19,754 nt of DNA. It comes from JANXQG01 sp037147235. GTDB lineage: Bacteria; Planctomycetota; Planctomycetia; Pirellulales; Thermoguttaceae. The notes under the pieces were generated by a model, which had not been told where the DNA came from, did no database searches, and saw only the letters and a program-made list of their open reading frames with translations. A program made the position numbers and the translations under genes. The stretch lies in NCBI GenBank assembly GCA_037147235.1, contig JBAWVO010000097.1:1-19754 (forward strand), in the 5' to 3' direction. This document shows positions 1 through 7,651 of this stretch, piece after piece (within the stretch, counting starts at the first letter, position 1; the number at the start of each line of letters is the position of its first letter).

Positions 1-613
1 CTCCGCCTAGTCTACGAATTGGGCGCAGAATAAAATCCCCGGAGGCAAGGAAGTCTGTCATTCCGGCAGATCTTTTTCGGCAACATGCCCGCGATTTGCC
101 CCCTGCCCGGCGGCGCACCCTAGCGTCGGATAAGCGCTGCGTGTCCTGGTCCTGGCTCTTTGGCACGCGTGAATGCCGTCCAGCCGCTCGTAATCCGTAC
201 GCGGCAGCAGTTCGTCCAATTTCTCCGCGATCCGCGCACTGAGCCGCGAGTTCTCCTCTTCCGGGTAATTTCATCATTCCGGGAGCCGGGAGCCGGCATG
301 AGAGACTCCAAAGACCCCAAATACCCCAGTCACTTTTGCGTTATTGGCCAAACCACAATCGCGATGCGCGTGTCGGGTGCTTGCAATCGCGTGCGGGTTC
401 AAGGATAATAGAATCCTGTGGAATCCCACGGCGCGGATCGCGCTGTTCTTGAGATTGTGTCACTGTTGCGATTTGTCAACGGATGCGGTGCAAAATCAAC
501 ATTTTTGCGGAAAATTGCAACGAGCCGGATCGCCCGTGGCAGTCGCATAATCTGTTGTAACTCCAATCAATAGAACAAGTTGCATAATGAGCATTTGGCT
601 CGAAGGTCAGTGC
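1..613. other. Upstream stretch without a convincing gene
   Basis: No reading frame here shows a recognisable domain or a convincing start with a ribosome binding site. In + frame 1 the window opens with ten sense codons (LRLVYELGAE) followed by TAA at 31-33; this could be the tail of a gene lying upstream, but ten residues cannot establish it. The base composition shifts from GC-rich (about 60-300) to distinctly more AT-rich from about 400 onward, as expected near a regulatory region. Two short inverted repeats at 465-480 and 505-520 lie 100-150 bases upstream of the sigma-54 promoter and are listed separately. Confidence 0.6.
465..520 (+). promoter_or_regulatory. Possible upstream activator sites (two short palindromes)
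   Basis: Two short inverted repeats of the same geometry lie 40 bases apart centre to centre: GTTG-N8-CAAC at 465-480 and TTGC-N8-GCAA at 505-520. Both contain TTGCG near the left end, and CAAC closes the first and overlaps the end of the second. Sigma-54 promoters need an activator bound roughly 80-200 bases upstream, and these sites lie about 95-150 bases upstream of the -24 element. The repeats are short and could occur by chance, so the assignment is tentative. Confidence 0.3.
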
Positions 614-629
614 TGGCACGCTCTTTGCA
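614..629 (+). promoter_or_regulatory. Sigma-54 (RpoN) -24/-12 promoter
   Basis: The sequence TGGCACGCTCTTTGCA matches the sigma-54 consensus TGGCAC-N5-TTGC(A/T) at every defined position. GG at 615-616 and GC at 627-628 are separated by exactly ten bases, as the family requires. Transcription would start about 12 bases after the GC, near 640, leaving a leader of about 80 bases before the preferred ATG of the exosortase at 719. No other gene lies between. Sigma-54 control of exosortase/PEP-CTERM loci is known in proteobacteria, where the PrsK/PrsR pair is implicated. Neither rpoN nor an activator gene is in this window. Confidence 0.8.
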
Positions 630-718
630 AAAGAGGCTAGCGGCAGGAATCGCCCTTGGAGCGGCAACAGTCTTCCGGAATCTTCTCGCGGTTGGCCCAA
701 CAAACAAGAAACAAAGTT

Positions 719-1738
719 ATGAGTACAGGTACAGTTTCCCCGCTACCCCAATGGAAACGATGGATCCCCACTCCACCGGTGATGGCGGCGTGGGCAGTCT
801 TGGTGGTTGGATTTTTCGTAACCTATCGGGAGACGCTGCTCCACATGGTGCGGGTCTGGTACAATACGCCCGACTATGGTCACGGCTTCTTCGTGCCGAT
901 TTTCGCGGGTTTCCTGCTCTGGCAGCGTCAAGAGATGGTCAATCCATGGCCCAATAAGGGCACCTGGTGGGGGATACCGTTTTTTGCAGTCTTTGCGCTC
1001 GTTCGCTGGCTTTGCTTATTTCTGAACTACGAGCGCGACATCGATTCGCTGTTGCCATTTTTGTTCGGCATGACACTCATTTTGGGTGGGTGGCGTGCCC
1101 TGCGATGGGCGTGGCCTTCGATCATCTTTTTGATTTTCATGGTGCCGCTGCCCGATTTCTTGGCCTCGGCACTGGGCGGAAAACTGCAACGTGGCGCCAC
1201 CATCATGAGCGTCTATGTCCTGCAATCGGTTGGCGTCCCGGCGATCACTCTTGGCGATGCTTCCAATGTCATCCAGCTCTCTGAACCAAGCAGCAAGCTC
1301 GAAGTTGCCAGGGCTTGCAGCGGGTTGCGGATGATGACCCTGTTCTTCGCCGTCTGCGTGGGGGCCAGTTTCGTATTGAAAATGCCCTTCTGGAAAAAAA
1401 TCGTTTTGATCGTCAGTGCCGTGCCGATTGCCATTATTTCCAACGTCGGACGCATCGTGATAACCGGCATGTTGACCGAGTGGATAAGTGCCGGCGTAGC
1501 GGATTTCATTCACGACCACGCGGGTTGGTTGATGATGGTCTTTGCGATGCTGATGATTTGGGGTGAGATGGCCCTGCTCTCGGCCCTGATGATCGAGACG
1601 TCGATAGAAGGACCTCTTTCGTTCGGCGATAGGGGCAGTCCGCCGCGGCGACGAGGTCCCACGGGAGGTTTGGGTGGATCGGGTGGACTAGGTGAGCAAG
1701 GCCCGCGGCCAGATAAGCCGGGGGGGGCGAAGGTGTGA
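719..1738 (+). CDS. Exosortase (EpsH-family membrane transpeptidase)
   Basis: A polytopic inner-membrane cysteine protease/transpeptidase of the exosortase family, which processes proteins carrying C-terminal sorting signals and is usually encoded with exopolysaccharide genes. Counting from ATG 719 (339 aa), the family triad is visible: Cys200 in ACSGLR, Arg245 in NVGR, and His265 in IHDHAGW. The family motif DYGHGFFVP near residue 52 and about eight hydrophobic segments also fit. An in-frame TTG at 656 would add 21 polar residues and also lies downstream of the predicted transcript start, but ATG 719 gives the more usual N-terminus. The last 45 or so residues are a Gly/Pro/Arg-rich tail absent from typical exosortases, encoded partly by low-complexity DNA with a G8 run at 1720-1727; the stop lies in a tandem repeat. 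The exact Xrt subtype cannot be assigned by eye, and no PEP-CTERM-like substrate is seen in the window. Confidence 0.92.
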   Translation: MSTGTVSPLPQWKRWIPTPPVMAAWAVLVVGFFVTYRETLLHMVRVWYNTPDYGHGFFVPIFAGFLLWQRQEMVNPWPNKGTWWGIPFFAVFALVRWLCLFLNYERDIDSLLPFLFGMTLILGGWRALRWAWPSIIFLIFMVPLPDFLASALGGKLQRGATIMSVYVLQSVGVPAITLGDASNVIQLSEPSSKLEVARACSGLRMMTLFFAVCVGASFVLKMPFWKKIVLIVSAVPIAIISNVGRIVITGMLTEWISAGVADFIHDHAGWLMMVFAMLMIWGEMALLSALMIETSIEGPLSFGDRGSPPRRRGPTGGLGGSGGLGEQGPRPDKPGGAKV

Positions 1739-1788
1739 AAGTGTGAAAGGTGTGAGAGTGTGTGAAAAGGTGTGAAGGTGTGAAAGGG
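1732..1788 (+). repeat. Degenerate GTGTGAAAG tandem repeat
   Basis: About six head-to-tail copies of a unit close to GTGTGAAAG, with spacings of 8, 9 and 11 bases and one variant GTGTGAGAG. The stop codon of the exosortase gene (TGA at 1736-1738) is part of the first unit. Because each unit contains TGA and the unit lengths vary, the array places stop codons in more than one + frame. No protein-coding or regulatory role is evident. Confidence 0.85.
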
Positions 1789-1856
1789 CAGGATGCCTAC
1801 GCTACGGGTTTGAAATCTATTCATTTTGCAGATCTTCTTCTCTGAGACACAAAATT

Positions 1857-4181
1857 ATGTCAACCAATGAGAGTCTAACGCAGTCCAACGAGATTCCTTC
1901 GGAGCAGGCCATTACCATTCAGCCGTCGAGTATCGCATCCTATGCGGGATCGGGAGACTGGATGTCGGCCGAAGGCAAGGATTCGTCGCAGGAGGGTGTA
2001 GGTGGATTGGCCCTGTTGCACGCGGTTCGGCGGCACTGGCTGGTGATTCTATCGACCGGACTGGCGTGTGCGGCGGTGATCGGCACTTCGCTCTGGTTGG
2101 TGCTCAAGCCGCAGTACAAGGCCACGGCCGTCTTGCAGTTGGCCCCTTCCGCCCCCATCATTCTTAGCAAGACCGCCGACCAACAGCAGACCACGAATGA
2201 ATTCGAGATTTTTCGCGATACCCAGCAGAGCCTTATCAAGAGTCGCTTCGTCATCATGGCGGCCCTCCGCGATCCGAAATTGAAGAATCGAGCCTGCATC
2301 CTTCGAGAGGACGCCAACCGCAATACCGTCGCCTGGCTAACCGACGAGATTCGCGTCGACTTTCCCGCGAAAAACGCCGGCATTATGCAGGTCAGTGCAA
2401 TGGAACCCGATCGGGAAGATGCGGCGGTGATCGTCAACGCGGTCGTGGATGCCTATATGAATGAAGTCGTCAATTACGACCGGCAGCAGCGACGCGATCG
2501 CCTGAGCGATCTCCAGCAAATCTCCGCGGAGAAAGAGAACGAGGTCCGCACTAAGCGCGAACAGTTGAAACGGGAACTCGAGAATATCGGTGCCGGCGAC
2601 GACCAGACCATGGTGGCCCGAAGTACGTTGGCCGTGAGTATGTACGCCGCATTTCAACAACAATTCCAGGGCATGCGTTCGGAACACCGGGTTTTATTGG
2701 GCAGGCTCCAGGAGGCGAAGAGAACTTTGGCGGAACTGGCCACTGCCGAAATACCCGAGACCGAGGTGGTCGTACTCCTCAATAGCAATCCTATCTACCG
2801 CGATCTGCAAAGTCGCCTTACGTTCCTGGAAGGGTTGAGTAGGCTCCACATGGAGGCCGCCGCGCCCGGAACAAAGCAACCCGTCGGCTTTGCCCGGAGC
2901 AAGGCGGAATTGGAATCGGCAAAAGCACAACTCCTGACCTTGGAACAGAAGTCTACCGAACAGGTTCGCGGTGCCAAACGGATCGAATTGGAGCGGGAGG
3001 TCCACCGCTTGGAGAGCCGGGTTGATATCTCCACCGGGCAGGTGGCTGCCTTTGAAAAAGAAGTTGAGCGCAAAGGCAACGAGGCCGACTCGGTAGGCCG
3101 CAGTTCCGTTGCCGCACAGATGGCGCGGGCCGAGGTCGATAACATCGAGCGCATCCTTCACGGTGTGGCGGAAGAGCGGGAACGCCTCCGCGTGGAACTC
3201 AAGTCCGCGCCCCGTGTGGCCGTGTTGGGGGACCGAAATGCCCCGGCCGCCATTCCGGAAAACGAAATGCGCGATCTCCGCTCCGCGTTCATTGCCTTGG
3301 GATCGTTGTTTGCCATGTTCGTGCCGGCCTTGGGAATGGTCGTGTGGGATCTCCGCAAGGATCGTATCAATACATCGAGCGATGTGTCGAAGCGGCTGAA
3401 GATCCCCGTGATCGGGGCGGTGCCGATGATCCCGGCGATGGCCATGCGGCGGCTCGGCGATGCGACTCGGCGGAGCCAGATCTGGAAAATGCGATTCACG
3501 GAAGCGGTCGATGGAGTAGCGGCCCGGTTGCTGCGAAAAGCCGAATGCGATCAAACTCGCGTGGTCCTCATCACCAGCGCACTTAGCGGCGAAGGCAAGA
3601 CAACTTTGGCCACCCAACTGGCCATGAGCCTGGCCCGCGCCCAGCGGAAAATTGTTTTGGTGGACTTTGACTTGCGACAGCCCACGCTGGACGGGGCCAT
3701 GGGGCTTCCGCTGGGACCGGGAATTTGCGAGGCCCTGCGCGGCGAAGGGGATATCCTGGACATGGTCCGGCAAACCGAAATCGAGGGGCTTTCCGCGGTC
3801 ACGGCCGGCTCTTGGAATCGCCAGGTGCTGGCGGCTCTTAGCAACGGCACCGTCGGCACGCTGTTGGAGCAACTCCGCGTGAATTTCGATTTTGTGATCC
3901 TCGATAGCAGCCCCATGCTGCCGATCGTCGACACGCGGTTGGTCTGCCAACATGTCGATGCCGCCGTGCTTTCGGTTTTCCGCGACATCAGCCAAAGCTC
4001 CAAAGTCCAGGCGGCCCAAGAGCTGCTCGACGCTTTCGGCGTCCGTAGCGTGGAGGCCGTGGTGACCGGTGGAGAAGAACACAGCAACGCGAAGAAACTG
4101 GCTTTCCAAGCGGCGATGTTCGATGAGCAAAATGAAGCGGAACTCGTCGAAACCGGCAAGGCGTCGCAAGATAATCTATAA
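1857..4181 (+). CDS. Wzz-type chain-length regulator fused to BY-kinase-like ATPase
   Basis: A 774-residue inner-membrane polysaccharide co-polymerase. The first membrane segment (about 61-83) is followed by a periplasmic Wzz-like domain and a long coiled-coil-rich region (about 190-450), then a second segment (about 476-497) preceded by a proline-containing stretch. The cytoplasmic half is a BY-kinase/MinD-like ATPase: Walker A SGEGKTT (577-583, Lys581), Walker A' VDFD (602-605) and Walker B FVILD (679-683). In such fusions the ATPase cycle controls oligomerisation and polymer length or export. The oddity is that the last tyrosine is Tyr314; the entire C-terminal 460 residues, including the ATPase and tail, contain none, so the usual C-terminal tyrosine cluster is missing. 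It may be a kinase acting on other proteins, or only an ATP switch. ATG 1857 has a poor ribosome binding site, but no better start precedes the conserved domain. Confidence 0.9.
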   Translation: MSTNESLTQSNEIPSEQAITIQPSSIASYAGSGDWMSAEGKDSSQEGVGGLALLHAVRRHWLVILSTGLACAAVIGTSLWLVLKPQYKATAVLQLAPSAPIILSKTADQQQTTNEFEIFRDTQQSLIKSRFVIMAALRDPKLKNRACILREDANRNTVAWLTDEIRVDFPAKNAGIMQVSAMEPDREDAAVIVNAVVDAYMNEVVNYDRQQRRDRLSDLQQISAEKENEVRTKREQLKRELENIGAGDDQTMVARSTLAVSMYAAFQQQFQGMRSEHRVLLGRLQEAKRTLAELATAEIPETEVVVLLNSNPIYRDLQSRLTFLEGLSRLHMEAAAPGTKQPVGFARSKAELESAKAQLLTLEQKSTEQVRGAKRIELEREVHRLESRVDISTGQVAAFEKEVERKGNEADSVGRSSVAAQMARAEVDNIERILHGVAEERERLRVELKSAPRVAVLGDRNAPAAIPENEMRDLRSAFIALGSLFAMFVPALGMVVWDLRKDRINTSSDVSKRLKIPVIGAVPMIPAMAMRRLGDATRRSQIWKMRFTEAVDGVAARLLRKAECDQTRVVLITSALSGEGKTTLATQLAMSLARAQRKIVLVDFDLRQPTLDGAMGLPLGPGICEALRGEGDILDMVRQTEIEGLSAVTAGSWNRQVLAALSNGTVGTLLEQLRVNFDFVILDSSPMLPIVDTRLVCQHVDAAVLSVFRDISQSSKVQAAQELLDAFGVRSVEAVVTGGEEHSNAKKLAFQAAMFDEQNEAELVETGKASQDNL

Positions 4182-4218
4182 ATAGGAACCAAACAAACCC
4201 TGGGCTAGGAGTAGGACA

Positions 4219-4893
4219 ATGGGCAATATTATGATTCGGATGGGGGTGGTGATCGGAGTTCTGGTTGTCGTGCAACTGGGGTTCTTCTTTGTCGGCCATT
4301 TGGCGCACCCCAGCATGGTCGAGCCTCAGCGACCGATTGACCAATTCCCCCTGGTGGTCCGTATGGCGGAGGCGGGAACGTGGGAAGGAAAAACTGCTAA
4401 ACTTGACGCTCGAACCTTCGATGAATCCGAAGTCGACGTCGCCGTATCTCGCATCTATTTCAAGGAGGGCGACTCCAAGGATGCCCACCCCCTGAAATTC
4501 CTCATGGCTGAGTACAGGAGTCCACGGGCGGGGCTTTACCACAATCCAATGAATTGTTACCGCTCCCAAGGGTTCACCCGAATTGGTGAGGTGGAGATGC
4601 AGCCGTTGAATGCCCGCAATCGCCCGGATACCACCATCAGCGTGACGACTTGGATGAGGAACAACGAGAAGGTGATCGTTGCCTACTGGTATGAAGTGGG
4701 TGACCACACCATGTATGAACGCGGTGATCTATTAAAGCTCCAATGGGCCATGGCTGGCAAGACCCAATGGCCGGTCATGTTCAAAGTCCTGTTGGAGATG
4801 CCGGCCACGGACAGTCTGTCCAAGTCTGAAATACTAGGCATGGCCCAATCGGTTCGGGAATGGCTGGGGGAGGTTCAGCCCATAGTGGATTAG
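4219..4893 (+). CDS. Exosortase-associated EpsI-like protein (DUF3485)
   Basis: A 224-residue protein with a single N-terminal membrane anchor (about 8-27) and an extracytoplasmic domain. The segment YHNPMNCYRSQGF (about 107-119, Cys113) corresponds to the conserved His/Pro/Cys/Gly signature of EpsI, the protein often encoded beside or fused to exosortases. EpsI is needed for exopolysaccharide production in Methylobacillus, but its biochemical role is not firmly established. The ATG at 4219 is preceded by an AGGAG at 4207-4211. It lies 37 bases after the Wzz/BY-kinase gene and one gene away from the exosortase, supporting a joint function. The match rests on the motif and context; overall similarity was not measured. 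Confidence 0.82.
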   Translation: MGNIMIRMGVVIGVLVVVQLGFFFVGHLAHPSMVEPQRPIDQFPLVVRMAEAGTWEGKTAKLDARTFDESEVDVAVSRIYFKEGDSKDAHPLKFLMAEYRSPRAGLYHNPMNCYRSQGFTRIGEVEMQPLNARNRPDTTISVTTWMRNNEKVIVAYWYEVGDHTMYERGDLLKLQWAMAGKTQWPVMFKVLLEMPATDSLSKSEILGMAQSVREWLGEVQPIVD

Positions 4894-4920
4894 GTGTCCG
4901 TCCAGCATCACTCCGCGTTT

Positions 4921-4972
4921 TTGTGGTGCGGCCGTCCCGGCTGCATGTGCAGGCGAGACGCCCGCACCACAA
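4921..4972. repeat. Dispersed palindromic repeat, copy 1
   Basis: A 52-base imperfect palindrome. The outer arms TTGTGGTGCGG (4921-4931) and CCGCACCACAA (4962-4972) are perfectly complementary, and the inside can fold further around CTGCA/TGCAG. A shorter relative lies at 7458-7494 and shares GCAGGCGAGACGCC and the CCACAA end. Such elements are common between genes in planctomycetes and verrucomicrobia (established only as a general impression of those genomes). It fills the gap between the EpsI-like and dehydratase genes and could terminate or stabilise transcripts, although no T-run follows it. Confidence 0.75.
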
Positions 4973-4997
4973 GTTGTTTTTGAACGACTACTAAAGC

Positions 4998-7046
4998 ATG
5001 AAATCAAAACACCACGATCAATCATCTGAAGCACCCCTAGCCACCGCCACGAATCTGGCCGGTTTGTGGGATCGCGTTGTCCAGTCGGCTCGCCGGCGGG
5101 GAAGGAATTATCTCAAGCCCCGCGTCTGGCTCATGGCCCTCATCCATCTGGCGGTCTTTGCGCTGATCTATTGGATGGCTTTCTGGATCCGCTTTGATTT
5201 TGTCATTCCTCCAATAGATATGGTCGTTTTCTGGAAAACGCTCCCTTGGGTCCTGGCCATCAAGTTCTTCGTGTTCCTGATTGCGGGCCAGTACGACGGC
5301 TGGTGGACCTACGTGACTTTCAGCGATCTGATCGCCCTGGTGCGGTATTCCCTGGCGGCCACGTTCTTCTTCGCCGCGGGGCAGTATTTCCTCGGTATGG
5401 GCTATTACATTCCGCGGTATGTCATTGTCATGGATTGCCTGGGGTCCATTGTCGTACTCGGCGCCTTGCGCGGCACTTGGCGGCTCTATCGCGAGCAGTT
5501 CTGGCCGATCCTCAATCCCAGCGACTTCCGCTGGGCCTTATTGGTGGGCACCGACCACGCGACGGGCCTGCTCGCCAGCCAGATGCAGACCTATCGCGAA
5601 TTGCCCTATCGCGTGCGCGGTCTCTTGGCCACGGAAGAGAGTGCCGTTGGTTCGCGCCTGGGGCAGTTTTCAGTCCTCGGCCGGCTCGAAGACGTTCGCG
5701 AAGTCGCCTCCGCCTGCGCCGCAAGTACGGTGCTGGTCACGGCGGGCACCCTGGCCGGTTCAAACCTGCGAAACTTGATGGACGCCTGCAAACAATCGGG
5801 CCTGGAACTAAAAATCATCCGCCCTATTCAAGATCGCCTCGGCGGCGACCACCGCATCCCCATCCGCGACCTCGAAATCAGCGACCTTTTGCGCCGCGCG
5901 CCGGTGCAGTTGGATATGAACATCATCGGCCATCTGATTGAAGGCCGCATCGTCATGGTCACCGGGGCCGGCGGCAGCATCGGTTCGGAAATCTGCCGGC
6001 AATTGCTCCGCTTCAATCCGCGCATGTTGCTGCTGGTCGGGCGAGGCGAGAACCGCATTTTCAAAGTCGAGCGCAAGCTACGGGCAATCTACCCCAGTGC
6101 CGTGCTAAAGCAGTGCATTGCCGACATCACGGACGAGGCCCGCGTGCGGCAGCTCTTCATGCAGTTTCATCCGGAGGTTGTTTTCCATGCCGCCGCGCAC
6201 AAACACGTCCCCTTGATGGAATTGAATGTCGGCGAAGCGATCCGCAACAACATCGGCGGCACCAAGACCATGGCCGAAATGGCCCACGAGTTCGGCGTGC
6301 GGAACTTCGTCTTCATCTCGACCGACAAGGCAGTCCATCCGACAAGCATCATGGGTGTGTCGAAGCAGATTGCCGAGCGATTCATCCACGCCATGTCGCT
6401 GAACTCGCCAACCTGCTTCACCGTCGTGCGGTTTGGCAATGTGCTGGGGTCCGACGGCAGCGTGGTGCCGATCTTCCAAGACCAGATCCGCCGTGGCGGC
6501 CCGATCACCGTCACCGATCCCCGCATGACCCGCTTCTTCATGACTATCCCGGAGGCCTCGCAACTCGTGCTTCAGGCTGCGGCGATGGGGCAGGGCGGCG
6601 AAATCTTCGTCCTAGAAATGGGCCAGCCGGTAAAGATTGTCGATCTCGCCCGCGACCTGATCCGATTATCCGGCCTGCCGGAAGATTCGATCGAGATTTG
6701 TTTTACGGGTATCCGGCCCGGGGAAAAGCTCTACGAAGAGCTTTATTTTGACGACGAGGAAACGCTTCCCACGGACCACCCCAAGCTGCGTGCCGCTTAC
6801 CACCGGCCCTACACGCTCCCCGAAGTCCGCCAGACGATTGCCCAACTACAAGAGCTGATTCACGCCCCCGAGGAGACCGTCCGCGGCAAACTTTGCGAGG
6901 TCGTCGAGGAATATGCCTGGCAGGTCCGCAACGCCAGTGCCGCGCTCGCCGCCGAAACCGTCGTGCCCCCCAGCAGCAACGGCGATACCAAAGGACAACT
7001 CCCCTCGCCCGTACTCGGGAGAGGGGCAGGGGGTGAGGGTACTTAA
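4998..7046 (+). CDS. Membrane-anchored NDP-sugar 4,6-dehydratase (WbpM/PglF/CapD type)
   Basis: A 682-residue enzyme with about four N-terminal membrane helices (about 46-160), a first Rossmann-like domain (about 175-300) and a catalytic short-chain dehydrogenase domain from about 315. The nucleotide-binding motif is GAGGSIG (323-329). The active site shows STDK (441-444) and SIMGVSK (450-456), with Met452 where the short-chain family normally has the catalytic Tyr; this Met variant is characteristic of long UDP-GlcNAc 4,6-dehydratases such as WbpM and PglF. The likely product is a UDP-4-keto-6-deoxy sugar feeding the aminotransferase and later genes. The C-terminal residues beyond about 660 (GQLPSPVLGRGAGGEGT) are encoded by a palindromic repeat and are probably not part of the functional fold. 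The start ATG 4998 lacks a clear ribosome binding site. Substrate specificity is inferred. Confidence 0.92.
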   Translation: MKSKHHDQSSEAPLATATNLAGLWDRVVQSARRRGRNYLKPRVWLMALIHLAVFALIYWMAFWIRFDFVIPPIDMVVFWKTLPWVLAIKFFVFLIAGQYDGWWTYVTFSDLIALVRYSLAATFFFAAGQYFLGMGYYIPRYVIVMDCLGSIVVLGALRGTWRLYREQFWPILNPSDFRWALLVGTDHATGLLASQMQTYRELPYRVRGLLATEESAVGSRLGQFSVLGRLEDVREVASACAASTVLVTAGTLAGSNLRNLMDACKQSGLELKIIRPIQDRLGGDHRIPIRDLEISDLLRRAPVQLDMNIIGHLIEGRIVMVTGAGGSIGSEICRQLLRFNPRMLLLVGRGENRIFKVERKLRAIYPSAVLKQCIADITDEARVRQLFMQFHPEVVFHAAAHKHVPLMELNVGEAIRNNIGGTKTMAEMAHEFGVRNFVFISTDKAVHPTSIMGVSKQIAERFIHAMSLNSPTCFTVVRFGNVLGSDGSVVPIFQDQIRRGGPITVTDPRMTRFFMTIPEASQLVLQAAAMGQGGEIFVLEMGQPVKIVDLARDLIRLSGLPEDSIEICFTGIRPGEKLYEELYFDDEETLPTDHPKLRAAYHRPYTLPEVRQTIAQLQELIHAPEETVRGKLCEVVEEYAWQVRNASAALAAETVVPPSSNGDTKGQLPSPVLGRGAGGEGT

Positions 7047-7089
7047 ACTCCCCTCTCCCGTACTCGGGAGAGGGGCAGGGGGCGAGGGG
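6998..7089. repeat. Tandem pair of palindromic repeats
   Basis: Two near-identical 42-43-base units occur at 6998-7039 and 7047-7089, a 49-base period. Each holds a hairpin: in the second, an 11-bp perfect stem CCCCTCTCCCG (7050-7060) pairs with 7065-7075 around the loop TACT; the first has one mismatch. Each hairpin is followed by CAGGGGG(T/C)GAGGG. The first unit is read through by the dehydratase gene, whose TAA (7044-7046) lies in the short spacer between the units. This resembles a repeat seen in many copies in planctomycete genomes. Confidence 0.9.
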
Positions 7090-7139
7090 ATATGGTCGAA
7101 AAGAAGTTCGGCGCGGGTCTCCCGACCCCGCCGAAACGT

Positions 7140-7180
7140 CCGACCGAAGGTCTCCTAGTGCATGGGAGACCTTCGGTCGG
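7140..7180. repeat. Perfect 16-bp inverted repeat (hairpin)
   Basis: CCGACCGAAGGTCTCC at 7140-7155 is exactly complementary to 7165-7180, leaving a nine-base loop. The stem is GC-rich and very stable. There is no T-run after it, so a classical intrinsic terminator is not shown; it may belong to another dispersed repeat family. Related GGTCTCCCGACC sequence lies just upstream (about 7117-7128), and GGTCGGAGACCGG follows at about 7192-7204. Confidence 0.85.
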
Positions 7181-7457
7181 CGGGCGTGGCTCGGTCGGAG
7201 ACCGGCCACAACAGGCTTGGGTGTGGACTGGTCAGAGTTCGGCCACAACAGAAAAAAACAGAATCAACGGAATAAATTCCGTTCTACGGACGACAATGGT
7301 ATATTCATGAGCTACCTTTAGACTAGCCCATCGGGCCGTGATGCGATTTCCGGAACGGAAAACTCCGCCTGATCGCTACAGCCCCTACAAAGATATTTTT
7401 GGCTCACCGCCGGGTTTGCGGACGATTGGGGTGCTGGCGTCCCGCCTGCTCAGGATG

Positions 7458-7494
7458 TTGTGGTTGACGAGCAGGCGAGACGCCTGCGCCACAA
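7458..7494. repeat. Dispersed palindromic repeat, copy 2
   Basis: TTGTGG (7458-7463) pairs with CCACAA (7489-7494), and inside them GCAGGCG (7471-7477) pairs with CGCCTGC (7481-7487) around AGA. It shares the core GCAGGCGAGACGCC and the CCACAA end with the element at 4921-4972, so the two are members of one repeat family within the window. Confidence 0.8.
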
Positions 7495-7644
7495 ACTTGG
7501 CGGATAGACGTGTTTTTAATGGTGCCTTGCGCAACCCACGGGAACGGAGTGCGCGCCGACGGAATGAAGCGATGGTTGTTTTTCTGTTGGAACTAGGTGC
7601 GTTTCACGGGATGGTCAGGGAATTTCTGTCCTGTAGAAAAGGGT

Positions 7645-7651
7645 AAAGGAG
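7645..7651 (+). promoter_or_regulatory. Ribosome binding site deciding a TTG start
   Basis: AAAGGAG matches the anti-Shine-Dalgarno core and lies 12 bases before TTG 7664. No ATG or GTG start is available in frame between it and the conserved N-terminal motif of the cytidylyltransferase, so the TTG is the best start. Confidence 0.65.

Noticed and set aside
3..242. + strand open frame running in from the left edge (about 79 codons)
   Set aside because: Composition is Arg/Pro/Ala-rich without any recognisable motif, as expected of chance open frames in GC-rich DNA.
58..270. Minus-strand open stretch containing a protein-like segment (EEENSRLSARIAEKLDELL)
   Set aside because: It has no usable start codon, follows two stop codons directly, is short, and the second half looks non-coding. 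It could be a decayed gene remnant but cannot be supported.
2694..4169. Long minus-strand open frame (491 codons) opposite the Wzz/BY-kinase gene
   Set aside because: It is antisense to a gene with clear motifs, is His/Arg/Gln-rich and matches no family; a codon-bias shadow.
7277..7305. Possible sigma-70-type promoter (TTCCGT, 17-base spacer, TATATT) before the second gene group
   Set aside because: The -35 match is poor, the distance to the first gene is about 360 bases, and the area overlaps a small palindrome; noted only in the region description.
4921..7494. The palindromic repeats as a CRISPR array
   Set aside because: The units are not regularly spaced with unique spacers; they are dispersed or directly tandem, and no cas genes are present.
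7338..7646. Open frame of 102 codons in the repeat-rich gap
   Set aside because: Part of it is the translated palindromic repeat (7458-7494); there is no domain and no ribosome binding site.
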